A stretch of 64,000 nt of DNA from Euclidia mi (taxonomy: Eukaryota > Arthropoda > Insecta > Lepidoptera > Erebidae), in the NCBI GenBank assembly GCA_944739405.2, contig OX123197.2, positions 58,876,047-58,940,046 of the forward strand. Direction: 5' to 3'. The notes under the pieces were generated by a model, which was given only the letters and a program-made list of their open reading frames with translations, searched no databases and was not told the origin of the DNA. Of this stretch, positions 44,603 through 55,229 are shown in pieces. Each line of letters begins with the position of its first letter. The first letter of the stretch is position 1. The position numbers and the translations under genes were made by a program.

Positions 44603-44843
44603 ACATGGATCGTTATCGATGTTTACGTCAGTTATTTAAAATAAAGCTGTTGAGTTAAGAGATAACGATCCATGTAAGATGGATTGTTTTCGATTTTTCA
44701 CTAAGTCAATTTAAGTAATTAAATTGAATAATACGAAAACAATCCATGTCACATGAATTGTTTTCGTTTAATTATGTCTTTAGAATAATAATTATCCAAG
44801 TAGTTTGGATTGTTTTAGTAATATGTGATTTGGAATATTTTCG
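44603..44843. repeat. Cluster of inverted GGATTGTTTTCG-type motifs (unit A)
   Basis: Seven related ~15-base words in 240 bp. Plus: 44603-44617 (ACATGGATCGTTATC), 44678-44692, 44751-44766, 44804-44817 and 44829-44843. Minus: 44661-44675 (exact inverse of the first) and 44734-44749 (inverse of the second plus word). Two of the pairs form perfect stems of 14-15 bp. The cluster could be protein-binding sites, a foldback element or a decayed satellite. Confidence 0.6.
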
Positions 44844-45427
44844 TAAATGTGAATTTCTCAATAACCAACTAAGTAGCTTGGAGCGATGTCAATATAAAAA
44901 TGAATGACCTGCCATACATGTGGGTTGGTAACGTACGGTCATTATAACATGATCCGTTGGAATTTTACTTGTACTGTTTTTGTGATATTAAAGTATTAAC
45001 TACAAGGAGTATTTTGGTATATATAACTCATTTTCGCTCAAAGTGTGGGTTGGATCCTTTCCGTTTAAGTGCGTCCAATTGTCGTCTGGTATGTTTCATT
45101 CGCAATTTCCTCTCACCAGTAATTTTTATTGTTTTAAGTGCCATTTCTCTGATTAAAGTCATCTGTGGGAGGTTCTTGGTTGGTTTTTCTATAAATTGTA
45201 ATGCTTTCCATTTTATTTTTAGCGTTGGAGGACTTGAATTGAAAGACTCACTAGTCATTTCATTTACTGGTAAAAATGATATCCTTGTCTATAACTAAAG
45301 TCGTAATGGTGCTAGCATAAACCAAATTGGAAGTATTTTAAGTATATATTTATTATTATTATGGTAGAATACGTATTATATTATTTCGCTGAGGTTTATT
45401 TAGTGACAGCAGAAAGCAGCAGAAACC
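44844..45427. other. Unassigned; frames not conserved
   Basis: Holds overlapping frames 44957-45298 (plus) and 45258-45028 (minus). In unit B a single missing T near 55512 breaks both, and a TAA replaces a codon on the plus frame, so neither is kept by selection. Confidence 0.4.
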
Positions 45428-46031
45428 AGCGATAGCCGAGTGGTGAAACCGACAGACTGCTACGAAGAGGGTCTCAGGTTCGAATCCACGGCACGCATCA
45501 ATGACTTTTCGAAGTTAAATGCGTATTTTTTTTTTATGTTAATAGGCGGCAAACGAGCAGACGAATTGCCTGATGGTAAGCAATTACCGCCGCCCATGGA
45601 CACAAGCAACACCACAGGAGTCACAAGTGCGTTGCCACCCGTTGGGGTTGGGAAAAGGGATAGGATGAGGAGTGGGATGAAGGAGAAGGAATAGGGGATA
45701 GGGCCTCCGGCACTCTGACTCACCGAACGAAACGCAACAGTTTAGGTACTATTACTTTACGTCAATTTTCTGTGATAGGGTAGTACTTCCCCGGTCGAGC
45801 CGGCCCATTCATGCTGAAGTCAGCAAGGCTCTACTACCTACTAAATTTTATTGTTATCGCTTGCTTATCGGTGAAGGAAAACATCGTGAAGAAACCTGCA
45901 TGTTTGAGAGTTCTCCATAAAGTTACCCGCACTTGGCCAGCATGGTAGACTATGGCCTTACCCTTCTCATAGTGAGAAGAGGCCCGTGCCCAGCAATGGG
46001 TCAGTATATTAGGGCTGATGATGATGATTAT
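45428..46031 (+). repeat. tRNA-head SINE with a nested poly(A) retroposon (unit A)
   Basis: The head has an A box (TAGCCGAGTGG, 45433) and B box (GGTTCGAATCC, 45478-45488). The SINE body stops after ATGCGTATT at ~45525 and resumes near 45845 (TATCGCTTGCTTATCGGTGA), ending in GGGCTGATGATGATGA. The ~315 bp between is a separate repeat on the minus strand, with its A-run at 45526-45535 and GGCAACGCACTTGTGACTCC, GGGCGGCGGTAATTGCTTAC. Compare the uninterrupted body at 1609-1872. Confidence 0.75.
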
Positions 46032-46496
46032 TTAGGGATAATGTTACCTACGTGAAACCGATAAATGTTTATTTTGTGTTTTAAAAAAAAACACAAAATA
46101 AACTTTGGCGAAAAGTGGGCGTTTAATATGCCTCTGCCTACCCCTTCGTGGAAACAGGCATGAGTCTATGTATGTATGTATGTTTATTTTGTTAAAGTAC
46201 TGGCAATGATAATTTTGAGTTTCCATCGTTCGTTTTAATTAATATTAAGTCCAAAAACATTTAAACAAGTTTCAGAATATCCTTACCATAGTATTTACTA
46301 TGACTAACAAGTTCTGACACATATACATTATATTTCTGTATGTTTATACTGTAATGTCACCTGACCACTTATACATAATAATGTGAATCTCAAGAATCTA
46401 TGTTAATTCAATAGTTACAACTTCAGAAAACATACCACATTTCACATCCAGTCATTGTTAATTCATCGGAGTGCATATTTCATTGTACTGAATAAG
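46032..46496. other. Palindrome and SINE scrap in unit A
   Basis: GTTTATTTTGTGTTT and its inverse form a stem around 46069-46104 (a perfect palindrome in unit B). Then CTCTGCCTACCCCTTCGTGG, from the SINE body seen at 10462. A TATG microsatellite lies near 46170. Confidence 0.5.
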
Positions 46497-46603
46497 ATTG
46501 AAATTAAACTACAGTTTACGGATTTTATCGCGTTATATTGGTTTCACTGGTTATTTGTTATTACATTTAAACCGAAAGATCTAGAAACTACATTTTTATT
46601 ACT

Positions 46604-46645
46604 AGCCGACGTTTCGAATTCTTTACAGGATTCGTGTTCACGGCT
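46604..46645 (-). ncRNA. Hammerhead-like ribozyme motif in the Penelope 3' end (unit A)
   Basis: On the minus strand: stem I AGCC...GGCT, core GTGAACA, stem II GAATCC...GAATTC with loop TGTAAA, then GAAAC and GTC. GAAAC-GTC and the two stems fit the minimal hammerheads reported in Penelope-like elements. The core differs from CUGAUGA at C3 (G) and G8 (C), a compensatory swap of the tertiary C3-G8 pair, plus the tolerant position 7. One extra base precedes stem II. Activity is inference. Confidence 0.4.
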
Positions 46646-46708
46646 GACTGAGGTGATATTTGTCTTTGTCTTGAATTTATAAGTTATCTCAAAGTACCTG
46701 AACATTTT

Positions 46709-48307
46709 TCAACTATTGGTGTTACTATCTACGCAGAATGTGCTCACTGTGTCTTGATGTCTTCTGGTGACTTTGTCCTTCTTGGGTTTCATTAGCCTGA
46801 TAACAGGGTCCCAAGCTGGAGGAACATTCCAACCATCTTCCCTATTGAAATTAGGATATTTTTTAATTTCAATAGCTTCACGTATCATTCTTGGAATAAA
46901 GCGGTCTTCTTTTGCGAGTATCTGTGGTTTATGAAATCGCAGGTAATGGTTGGTTCCTTGTTCTACATGTTCACACACAGCAGACTTCGTCGAGCGTTTC
47001 TGTTTAATGTCAGCTATATGTTCCTTTAGTCGAATGCCTATGCTTCTCTTGGTTTGTCCAATGTATGAGAGCCCACACTCACAGTCTATCTTGTAAACCC
47101 CGGCCTCTTGCAAGGGTAACTGACTCTTGACAGATGGTAATAATTGGCTTATCTTCGTTGGCGGCTTGTAGAATGTTTTAATTGAAGCTCGCTTCAAGAT
47201 GTAGCCAATCTTGTCGGTCACGCCCTTGATGTATGGGAGGACAGCAGGTTGTCTCTCTACTGTGGCTGGCTTGTTCTTCGGGGATCTGTGACGTTGGCGC
47301 GGCGGTCGGAGCTTGTTGTCTTGCAGAACTTGCTTGACATGTTGAAGCTCGGCGTCCAGGTGTTTCTTGTCACAGATCCCCCGGGCTCTCTGAAACAAAG
47401 ACATTCCCACGGTAGCTAACTGTTTAGGATGGTGGTGAGATTCACCGTTTAAGTACCTATTTGTATGTGTCTTTTTCCTATATACAGAGTGGCTCAAAGA
47501 GTTGTTTTTGTTCCTGATAACAAGTACATCTAGGAAAGCTAAAGAATTGTTTGCCTCTAATTCCATTGTAAATTTGATGTGGTTATGAATAGAATTAAGA
47601 TGGTCTAGGAATACATTAACACTATCTGTTGGTAAAATTGTAAAAGTGTCATCTACATACCGCTTGTAGAACCTCGGTGTGATAGTGGCAGTCTGCAGGG
47701 CTCGCGCCTCGAAGTCCTCCATGAAGATGTCAGCAACAACAGGCGATACTGGAGAGCCCATTGCCACACCATCTACTTGTATGTAGTATTTCTCATCCCA
47801 TAACAGATAGCCAGTTGTTAAGCAGTGTTTCAATATGTCTGCATATCCCTCAGGCATGTTGTTCTCTATTAGCTTCCTTCTAGTTATTTCAATACAGTCA
47901 TGTGCTGGTAAGCATGTAAATAATGACTGTACATCAAAACTAACCATAGTTTCCTTGTCAGAGAGATGTAGGTGTTTTATTTCACTGACAAAATGGTAGG
48001 AATCCTTTACATGCGCTCTCGTCTTGCCTCTGAGTGGCGAGAGAATCTTCGCAATGTGTTGAGCCAATCTGTAGGTTGGTGCCCCTATTTGACTGACTAT
48101 AGGGCGCAGTGGAGCATTTTCTTTGTGTATTTTCGGTAGACCATACAATTGAGGAGGTTTTGCACACGATGGTATTAAGTATTTCACGTCCAGATTCAGT
48201 TGTTCGGAGTATTTCTTAACAATGTCACTCGTTTGCTTGAGTATTTTGTTGGTCGGGTCTGTCTTAACCAATTTATATGTACTTTCATCCGACAAAAGAT
48301 TTTCCAT
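46709..48307 (-). CDS. Penelope-like reverse transcriptase with GIY-YIG endonuclease (unit A)
   Basis: 532 open codons from ATG 48307. RT: PPQLYGLPKIHKENAPLRPI (51-70), MVSFDVQSLF with the first catalytic Asp (125), DGVAMGSPVSPVVADIFME (179-197), KRYVDDTFTILP with YVDD at 217-220, and SLAFLDVLV. After a basic linker (about 330-350) the GIY-YIG nuclease begins GVYKIDCECGLSYIGQTKRS (403-422), with Arg426, His430 and Glu446 as likely active-site or structural residues. The combination of RT and GIY-YIG is diagnostic for Penelope-like elements. The usual protein is longer: the N-terminus before MENLLSDEST is missing, and an in-frame stop lies just upstream. The protein reverse-transcribes its RNA at endonuclease nicks. 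This copy is intact as far as it goes, unlike its duplicate. Confidence 0.9.
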   Translation of the reverse strand: MENLLSDESTYKLVKTDPTNKILKQTSDIVKKYSEQLNLDVKYLIPSCAKPPQLYGLPKIHKENAPLRPIVSQIGAPTYRLAQHIAKILSPLRGKTRAHVKDSYHFVSEIKHLHLSDKETMVSFDVQSLFTCLPAHDCIEITRRKLIENNMPEGYADILKHCLTTGYLLWDEKYYIQVDGVAMGSPVSPVVADIFMEDFEARALQTATITPRFYKRYVDDTFTILPTDSVNVFLDHLNSIHNHIKFTMELEANNSLAFLDVLVIRNKNNSLSHSVYRKKTHTNRYLNGESHHHPKQLATVGMSLFQRARGICDKKHLDAELQHVKQVLQDNKLRPPRQRHRSPKNKPATVERQPAVLPYIKGVTDKIGYILKRASIKTFYKPPTKISQLLPSVKSQLPLQEAGVYKIDCECGLSYIGQTKRSIGIRLKEHIADIKQKRSTKSAVCEHVEQGTNHYLRFHKPQILAKEDRFIPRMIREAIEIKKYPNFNREDGWNVPPAWDPVIRLMKPKKDKVTRRHQDTVSTFCVDSNTNS

Positions 48308-48381
48308 TTTTTGTTTGTAATCGGATGTAACAAATAACTATATAACGCGATAAAATCCGTAAACTGTAGTTTAATTTCAAT

Positions 48382-49305
48382 GTGTAACATTCGCGTAAAC
48401 CCAAGAAAATATTTGTACTGAATAAGGTTTACTTATGAAATGTTTACTGTAAAAGTAGAATAAATAAAATACCTTTTATAAGCATGCAGCTCTTTCAATG
48501 ACATAATTGGAAATATATAAATAACTTTCCTTTTAAGGGGTTCCGTACCTCACAAGGTACAAAAGGAGCCCTTATAAGATCCCTTTCTTGTCCGTCTGTC
48601 TGTATGTCTGTCCGTGTGTCACCACCAATTTTCTCAGGAACGGGTGGACCTAGCAAATTGAAACTTACACCAGATACTGAAATCTATGGTTCCTATTAGG
48701 TGTATAAAATTCAGGGTCCTGGGTCAATCCGATAAAAAGATATGGTCAAAATTACATTTTTGCGAAAACTTGTAAGTACCAAAATTAACCTTAATTTTCA
48801 ACTTTTTTAATTTTCGGAATTTTCCTTTACTTGTGCTGTAAGACCTTGGTTTTAACCAAAATTGTCAATTCTAGGTCAACCGTAAGTATAGGTTTTGGGT
48901 CGAAAACCTATATAGTTCCCGTTGAACTAGAATCACGAAATTTGGCCAAAAGCAGGGTCTTACAGCACAAATATAGGAAAAATTACAAAAAATAAATAAG
49001 TGGAAAATTTAAGGGTGTCCCCATACATACATAGTAGACTCCATTTAAGATAGTCATCTAAGTTGTATGGGCGCTCATACAGATTAAGAGGACTAGCGTA
49101 CTTAGCACCAATGTGGACTTAGAGTACTGTAATTTTGCAAGAAGCAAGGCAAGCAGTATGAAGACAAGAATAACTCCAAGATCGGTTTTGTAGATAGGAA
49201 TGTACTTAAATATTTTCGCGATTACTGCTAAAGTTAAGGAGGTCATTTATGTTAACAGTAGAAAAACTTTTCTTATCCTTTAAGTACACGCGTTGTTTAG
49301 GATAA
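48382..49305. repeat. GGTTCCGTACC-type dispersed repeat and AT-rich DNA (unit A)
   Basis: At 48537-48580 AAGGGGTTCCGTACCT and AAGGTACAAAAGGAGCCCTT form an imperfect stem, followed by CTTGTCCGTCTGTCTG and CTCAGGAACGGGTGGACCTA. The same organisation starts the array at 63190. This is a widespread lepidopteran non-coding repeat, with class unknown to me. Small frames here are not genes. Confidence 0.55.
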
Positions 49306-50418
49306 TAAAAATAAAATAATATTTTATTAATTTTCATACATCACAAAAATATACATACAGTTCTTAAAAAGTAATTTAGGTAAAATAATGAGATGCCTGT
49401 ACTAGGGTAAACCTGTGCCACAGGCATTAAAGGCACTTACAGTAAGTGATTTTGTTCTTAGTTATGAAGTCATCACAATATTTATCATAAACATATTAAA
49501 CGTAATGATTCTAAATAAAAATATACCTACTTAGAATTATTTTAAAACTAATATGAAACCTATAATTATTTGAACACAGTCAGCAGTTCTTCGGTCTGAT
49601 CATATTTCAATGTTTGTAAATACTGATAGACGCATTGTTTCGATCTTACATAACTTAGGTCATAAATAGATGTTTCTTTGTTTATTTTGTTATAAAGATA
49701 GGGACCCAGAAATGTAAAATATCTATGAGTAAAGACAAACTTTGATTCAGAGCTTGAACTACAGACAACATCTTTCCGTCTCTTGGTGTTAGTAAGGTTG
49801 GCGTTGTACGTAAGCGCAGTGTGCTGTTTTAGTACAGTGTACAATATAAACAGTTGACGAACCGTTAGCACTTTGCATGATTCATACAGAAGGTTTGTAG
49901 AGTGGTGGCCACTTTAAGAAGGGCTCTTTGCGCTCGCTCTATAGAGAGCATTAAAGATATTCCTATACCTCCCCAAGAGGTAATGCAGTATTGGATTATG
50001 GACTGACACAATGCCTTGTACATCTATATAATGAGATTATGATCTTAAATAAAGCGAAGTTTTTTAAATACAAATAATAGTTTTCGTAGCCTAGATGCTA
50101 AAGCGGCGATATGTTGTTTATAGGAAAGGGTTTCGTCCAATATAACCCCTAAATACTTAATATTAGTAGTGCTATTAATTTCCGGACAGGTGCATATGTT
50201 GTTTGAGTTAAGATAACAGTTATGTGCATATAAGTGAAAATAATTGTTATGTGCTTGGGGGCTACACATAAAAAAATGAATGAATTTAGTCTTATCAGCA
50301 TTTAAGGTTAGTAGATTATGTTTAAGCCAGTTATTTACTACGTTAAACCCTTGTTGTGCATACTTCTGAGCTTCCGTAATGGTGTTTGCTGTCCCGTTTA
50401 TAGGACGTGAACAAAGAA
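49306..50418 (-). pseudogene. CR1/Jockey-like LINE, 3' part of ORF2 and 3' UTR (unit A)
   Basis: The minus strand carries the thumb and C-terminal tail of a LINE RT: NGTANTITEAQKYAQQGFNV near 50395-50335, LKHNLLTLNADKTKFIHF, NIKYLGVILDETLSYKQHI (50175-), then LLYESCKVLTVRQLFILYTV and RYFTFLGPYLYNKIN, with stop at 49566. The 3' UTR runs to about 49306. Frames shift near 50045 and 49900 (unit A lacks ~17 bp present at 60290). The upstream RT core is not in unit A: the unit ends at 50418. It continues, beyond an insertion, at 61877-62100. Confidence 0.75.
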
Positions 50419-50429
50419 TATCTCTTTAT
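50419..50429 (+). other. 11-bp templated filler at the duplication junction
   Basis: TATCTCTTTAT stands between the end of unit A and the start of unit B. It is an exact copy of 50438-50448, eight bases inside unit B. Such short templated insertions mark polymerase-theta-type end joining or template switching. Confidence 0.8.
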
Positions 50430-50933
50430 GTCCGATATATCTCTTTATACACTTTCGCATTTATGAGTAGAGAATATTGGTTCAGCCGGTTTAGCGTGAA
50501 ATTGGTAAATTTTCGCATTTATACCTTATTTTAGTAGGTTTTAGCCAAGGCTTTTTCAATAACTATTAGTTTATATAAGTAAGCGAACGAAGTAATGACA
50601 GTGCACCATATGACAATGTATAATGTGACAGTACTGACAGAGCGCAATAGTCAATTATTACAGCGCATGCGTTCTTACTGTCAATAGGTAGGAGGTTTGT
50701 CCCTACAAACTTCGACCCTCTCCAAAATCCCTCCCAGATTATGTTTTGCATTTTATTATATCCTATGTGTTTTCCTGGTTTTGAGCTACCTACTCACCAA
50801 TTTTCAGCCAAATCGGTTTAGCCGTTCTTGAGTTATAAATTGTGTAATTAACACGACTTTCTTTTATATATACACACCGCTATTTTTTAATTAGTACAAA
50901 AACTTTAAGGACAGATTAGCGAAGATATTATTA

Positions 50934-51139
50934 TCTTAATATATAAAATCCTTGCGTTACTGACTGACTGACAGACACGCTACAGCCGAAACTATTGGGC
51001 GCAGGCAGCTGAAATTGGGCATGTATGTTTCTTGGGGACCATAGGGGTGCACTAAGAAGGGATTTCTTGAAATTCCCATGGGATCGGCCAAAACGGGTAA
51101 ATTAAAAAAAATGCAGGCGTAGCTGCTGGCGTCTTCTAG
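50934..51139 (+). repeat. Helitron-like short repeat, copy 8 (unit B)
   Basis: Duplicate of 41812-42017 with a couple of substitutions; ends conform. Confidence 0.65.
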
Positions 51140-52892
51140 TCATATATGTGACGTAAGAATTTCATAATATCAATAAAGAGCAAAGTTATTATCATTTGTT
51201 TATTGTAGAAAATCTCAATTAAATCATAGTCATTTTTTACAATCCATTCACTAATTCATTGATAATATTCCATCCTGCTCATTCGCATTCTCTCTGTCGC
51301 ACTTATGATGTAGGTAGCCATAGAAAATAAAACGAAGAAAAATAATAAATGTAGGTAGTTATTTTTTAATTTTGTTAATTCTACCCTCTCCTTCATACTT
51401 CATTCGGGCTTAGGACCGGTAACATTTATCGTTTAACAAGTTATTAAATACGGAGGTATGTAATTAGAAAGCAAACAAATATCAAAATAAAAGGTGTTCT
51501 GGACTAAAAGAAAACAGTAATTTTGGCGTATTTATGAAGTTAGAATCATCTGCTTTTTACAAATATTATTTTATCATCATCATGTCAGCCTAGAGTCCAC
51601 TGCTGGACATAGGCCTTCTTCAAGGTGTGTGGAGAACACAGACCGATTTTGAGCCGCCCGCATCAAATTATTATTTACTTAAGTACGTATTATTTACTAA
51701 ACTTACAAGTATTTCCATTGTCCTTCGAAATGTCCACCACCGTTGTCAAAAGCATCCAATATGCACTGTTTTAATTGTTTGACACTGACCGGATCACTTT
51801 TGTACACTCACAATAAGATGTCCATGGGTACACAGCTGCACTCGCGATTTTTCCACTCAAAAAGTACGCACGAAGCATAGCTACATACTCCCGTGATATG
51901 AACTGATATGATAGGCCATCGCGTCGGGCAAACGTAGACAAACAATTAATTTTTGCAACGAAATTAGATACGCTCACTTTTTTTAGCAATTTAGTACTGT
52001 TTGTCGCATCGTCGGGGCGTGGCGCAGGCGCAGAGGGGCGGGGGGAGGGGAATTTATCAATGGTTCATTTTACTTTGATACTCGTAGTACTCGGGTCGGT
52101 CATAGTATTAGTATTGCATTTACCAATTATCACGTATTTTTGTGGACAGTTTTGAGACAGTTTTGGGACTTAGTGTTTTTATTTTTTAACTACATAAATA
52201 TGATCAGTTAAAGATACTTAGTGCTGTGTTAAATTTTTTGTACTAATTAAAAAATAGCGGTGTATAGATTAGTAGGGATAGTAGGGATATCATTAGAGAA
52301 TTTCTTTATACACAACATTATCTAACTTTTTTACCACCTTCATATAGAACATGTAAATTATTTTTACTGCTTACTTGTAAACATGCCGCATATAACTGAC
52401 CATGTGAAAAAACAACATGTTCGGGGGTCGATTCCAGCTGTTTCAAGTCTGTCCCTGTGATTTATTTAGAAAAAACACACAGGGCTACGAATATCCAGCC
52501 CTGCCGAAAGTAAGATAGCCCCGTTGAGTTACTCAAGAGGTATCTGAATTCAGGCCTCAGTCTCCCACCCACGGATTCCCACGTACGTGAGGTATTGGAA
52601 TTTGGGAATAATGAGACGCCTGTATAGGTACTGAACACGAACGAACGAAAGAAATCAAAGAAACACATCCACATTCATTAATCAAAAGAAACGACTAAGA
52701 CACCAATCCGACGAAAACGAAAGAAAATTAACCGAGAACCTCATCAATCCACGGACAATCTTAACACCGCCATTCAAAAAATGCCATCTATGTTTACAGA
52801 TACAAACCGACTGAGATAGAAAGTAATATGGACTAATCGACATTTTATTGAAAAAAGGATCATGAAATGATTATATAACTATTATATAAACA
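51140..52892. other. Unassigned DNA in unit B
   Basis: Duplicate of 42018-43770, including the RTE/SINE tail fragment at 51575-51658 and the G-rich island near 52014-52052. No gene. Confidence 0.4.
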
Positions 52893-53098
52893 CTAGAGGA
52901 CGCCAGCAGCTACGCCTGCATTTTTTTAAATTTACCCGTTTTGGCTGATCCCGTAGGAATTTTGGTAAATCGCTTCTTAGTGCACCCCTACGGTCCCCAA
53001 GGACCATACATGCCAAATTTCAGCTTCCTGCGCCCAATCGTTTTGGCTGTACCGTGTCTGTCAGTCAGTCAGTAACGCAAGGATTTTATATATTAAGA
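52893..53098 (-). repeat. Helitron-like short repeat, copy 9 (unit B)
   Basis: Duplicate of 43771-43976; ends conform. Confidence 0.65.
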
Positions 53099-53206
53099 TA
53101 ATAATTTGAAATAAATGAGATTGACCGTTTAAATTAAGTGGAAATTGTAATAAATTTTGACATAGATACTTTTTGTTTATGAAAGTGCCAAATATTATAC
53201 TGTATT

Positions 53207-54460
53207 TTTTTTTTTTTTTTTTACGTTTTACCCTATATTATTGCATTTTCGGATTTTATTGAAGTAACAAATAACATATATACAACAGCATGAAACTACT
53301 TATGCAACTAAACTATCCTAAACTAAACCAATTAAACTAAATAAAAAAAAAAAAAAAAAAAATAGAAACTACGCGGCGTCAAAAAATTCCTCCGCAACGC
53401 TGTCGGCTGGTAGCGTGCCCAGAAGGCTGGCAGCATTGCCACGTTGTATGGCAATGCTTATTCTCTCTGCAAAATATAAACCAGCCCTCTGGTCACGGGA
53501 AGCGTCGATCAGCCTTTTAGCGATTTCTTTGTACAGAGCGCGTGCACTAGGCCCCCATGGCCCCAGAGTTTCGACCCCAAACGGCTCAAAAACGTAATTA
53601 CCAGATAGGTTTGCGTATTTGCGCCGTTTGAGGGTCTCCGCTGATGCAGCAGCAGCGCCAGCCGATCCAGCTGTGCTTGGAAGATGTGATGGCGCAAGGG
53701 TATCGACGCATGTCGCGTCCCATACCAGAGGCCTGCCCATCTTCCAAGGTAATAAGGACATACCGTCTGGTCTCTTCCCATCGTCGCGTACCAACCCATT
53801 CGGTTCAAGATGAGCTGGTACTCCGGCGGTGACAAGAGCTCGACGAATTATGTCGTTAATGTGGGCATGTCGGGAAAAACGCCCAGCACTCTTGCTGCAC
53901 GATAGGCCATGGTGGCCAAGACTGTCGACGGCTTCACCGCAGTGACAGCGATGCGGAGAATTGCAAACAGCTCCCAAGCGTAGGCAAGAAGCGATGCGGA
54001 AAGTTGTGTCGTCCAACATAGTTCCTATGTTGGACGATGGAAGTGCTTGAAGCCATAGCCCCGATTCCCACTCCCCCACAGCCAACAAACGGGCGCGCTC
54101 TACAACACTGGATGCAGTACTTAAAAGATATTTTCTCATCTTGCTACAGAGCGGCCCGTCCCATTGCCTCTGAGAGGATAGATATCGGGGTAAGTCAGAG
54201 CTCGGGCAAGCCATTTTGCAAGAATATTAATTTTGTAAAGCCGTTCTGAAGTTTCACAGAAATTTTGTAGTTTTTCGTCTATAAAAGATCCAAAAGCGTC
54301 GTCGAAAATAGGGGACCCAAGGAGGCGGAAGGAAAATTTATTGATGATTTTAATATTTGGCGCCAAAGAATTAAATTTTGTTAAGATCGAAAGGTTATCC
54401 AAATTGTCATTAATAAAAATTTATTAATGACATTTATTAATTTTTTTTTATTTTTTTTTT
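53207..54460 (-). mobile_element. 5'-truncated LINE inserted only in unit B
   Basis: Flanked by ATACTGTATT at 53197-53206 and 54461-54470; unit A has this site once (44075-44084). The 3' poly(A) is the T-run at 53205-53222. The other end is also A-rich on the element strand (T9-A-T10 at 54441-54460 on plus), next to a 28-bp palindrome at 54405-54432. Confidence 0.9.
53369..54402 (-). pseudogene. LINE ORF2 C-terminal domain with PD-(D/E)xK-like motifs
   Basis: The main frame (281 codons, 54214-53369) reads ARLLAVGEWESGLWLQALP, LRLGAVCNSPHRCHCGEAVD, GHHGLSCSKSAGRFSRHAHI, GKRPDGMSLLPWKMGRPLVW then DATCVDTLAPS, and a C-terminal IQRGNAASLLG. A Cys/His finger followed by RPDG...VWDATC resembles a restriction-like (PD-(D/E)xK) nuclease fold, found at the C-terminus of a LINE family common in invertebrates whose clade I cannot name securely. 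A second frame (54402-54136) holds the preceding SFRLLGSPIFDDAFGSFIDE. A frameshift and apparent deletion separate them. The RT is absent. Inactive. Confidence 0.65.
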
Positions 54461-54988
54461 ATACTGTATTATTTTTTTAATAACAGAAATATACCCGACA
54501 CATAATTATTGCCTTTTTTGCAAGGAACATTTTATTTGCTAGGAAATTATTTGAAAATAGTGACATGTATCAGTCGGTAAATAGCCATAAAACACTTTAA
54601 AGGTACCTACCTATTTAGACTAACTATAATAATTTATCATTAAAAAAAGCCTAGACCACAATTTTAATCACACGCAGGCAAGAAAACGAATGTGTACGAA
54701 CTTGAATAACATAAAGGAAATCAGTGTTGCAAAGGTATAGACATCCCATTCCCACAAAAAAATCTTCATAATTATTTATTAATCAGTATTATTATTCCTA
54801 CATTGCAAATAATTGTTTTACCCACAAATAATCAGTAAGTAATATTATATTCTTCTGCATCTACTCTTTAATGAATAAGGTATTATTAAAAAAATCCACA
54901 ACAATCTCCAGCTTTTTAATTAATTCCAATAATTCAATATTTTAATCTAGTTACACAATGAACTAGGTACAATAAAAGGGCCCACGTT

Positions 54989-55229
54989 ACATGGATCGTT
55001 ATCGATGTTTACGTCAGTTATTTAAAATAAAGCTGTTGAGTTAAGAGATAACGATCCATGTAAGATGGATTGTTTTCGATTTTTCACTAAGTCAATTTAA
55101 GTAATTAAATTGAATAATACGAAAACAATCCATGTCACATGAATTGTTTTCGTTTAATTATGTCTTTAGAATAATAATTATCCAAGTAGTTTGGATTGTT
55201 TTAGTAATATGTGATTTGGAATATTTTCG
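54989..55229. repeat. Cluster of inverted motifs (unit B)
   Basis: Duplicate of 44603-44843. All seven words and both stem pairs are unchanged, as far as I can read. Confidence 0.6.

Larger units (their letters stand above)
46497..48381 (-). mobile_element. Penelope-like element, 5'-truncated, with 42-bp inverted ends (unit A)
   Basis: The RT/GIY-YIG frame is bracketed by a perfect 42-bp inverted repeat: 46497-46538 and 48340-48381, starting ATTGAAATTAAACTACAG. On the minus strand the frame is followed by a hammerhead-like motif (46645-46604). The N-terminal part of the usual Penelope protein is missing. Complex inverted or partial terminal copies are typical of Penelope insertions. Confidence 0.75.
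41308..50418 (+). repeat. Tandem duplication, unit A (9.1 kb)
   Basis: Same content and order as 50430-60799, with occasional substitutions and small indels in the stretches I compared by eye. The left edge is where identity starts (TCCGATATATCTCTTTATAC), the right edge the AACAAAGAA within a LINE. Unit A lacks the 1.25 kb LINE insertion of unit B. Confidence 0.93.

Noticed and set aside
44957..45298. Overlapping frames as small genes
   Set aside because: Unit B breaks them by a one-base deletion and a stop, so they are not maintained.
53415..53835. Plus-strand frames opposite the unit B LINE
   Set aside because: The minus frame has the family motifs; the plus frames are its shadow.
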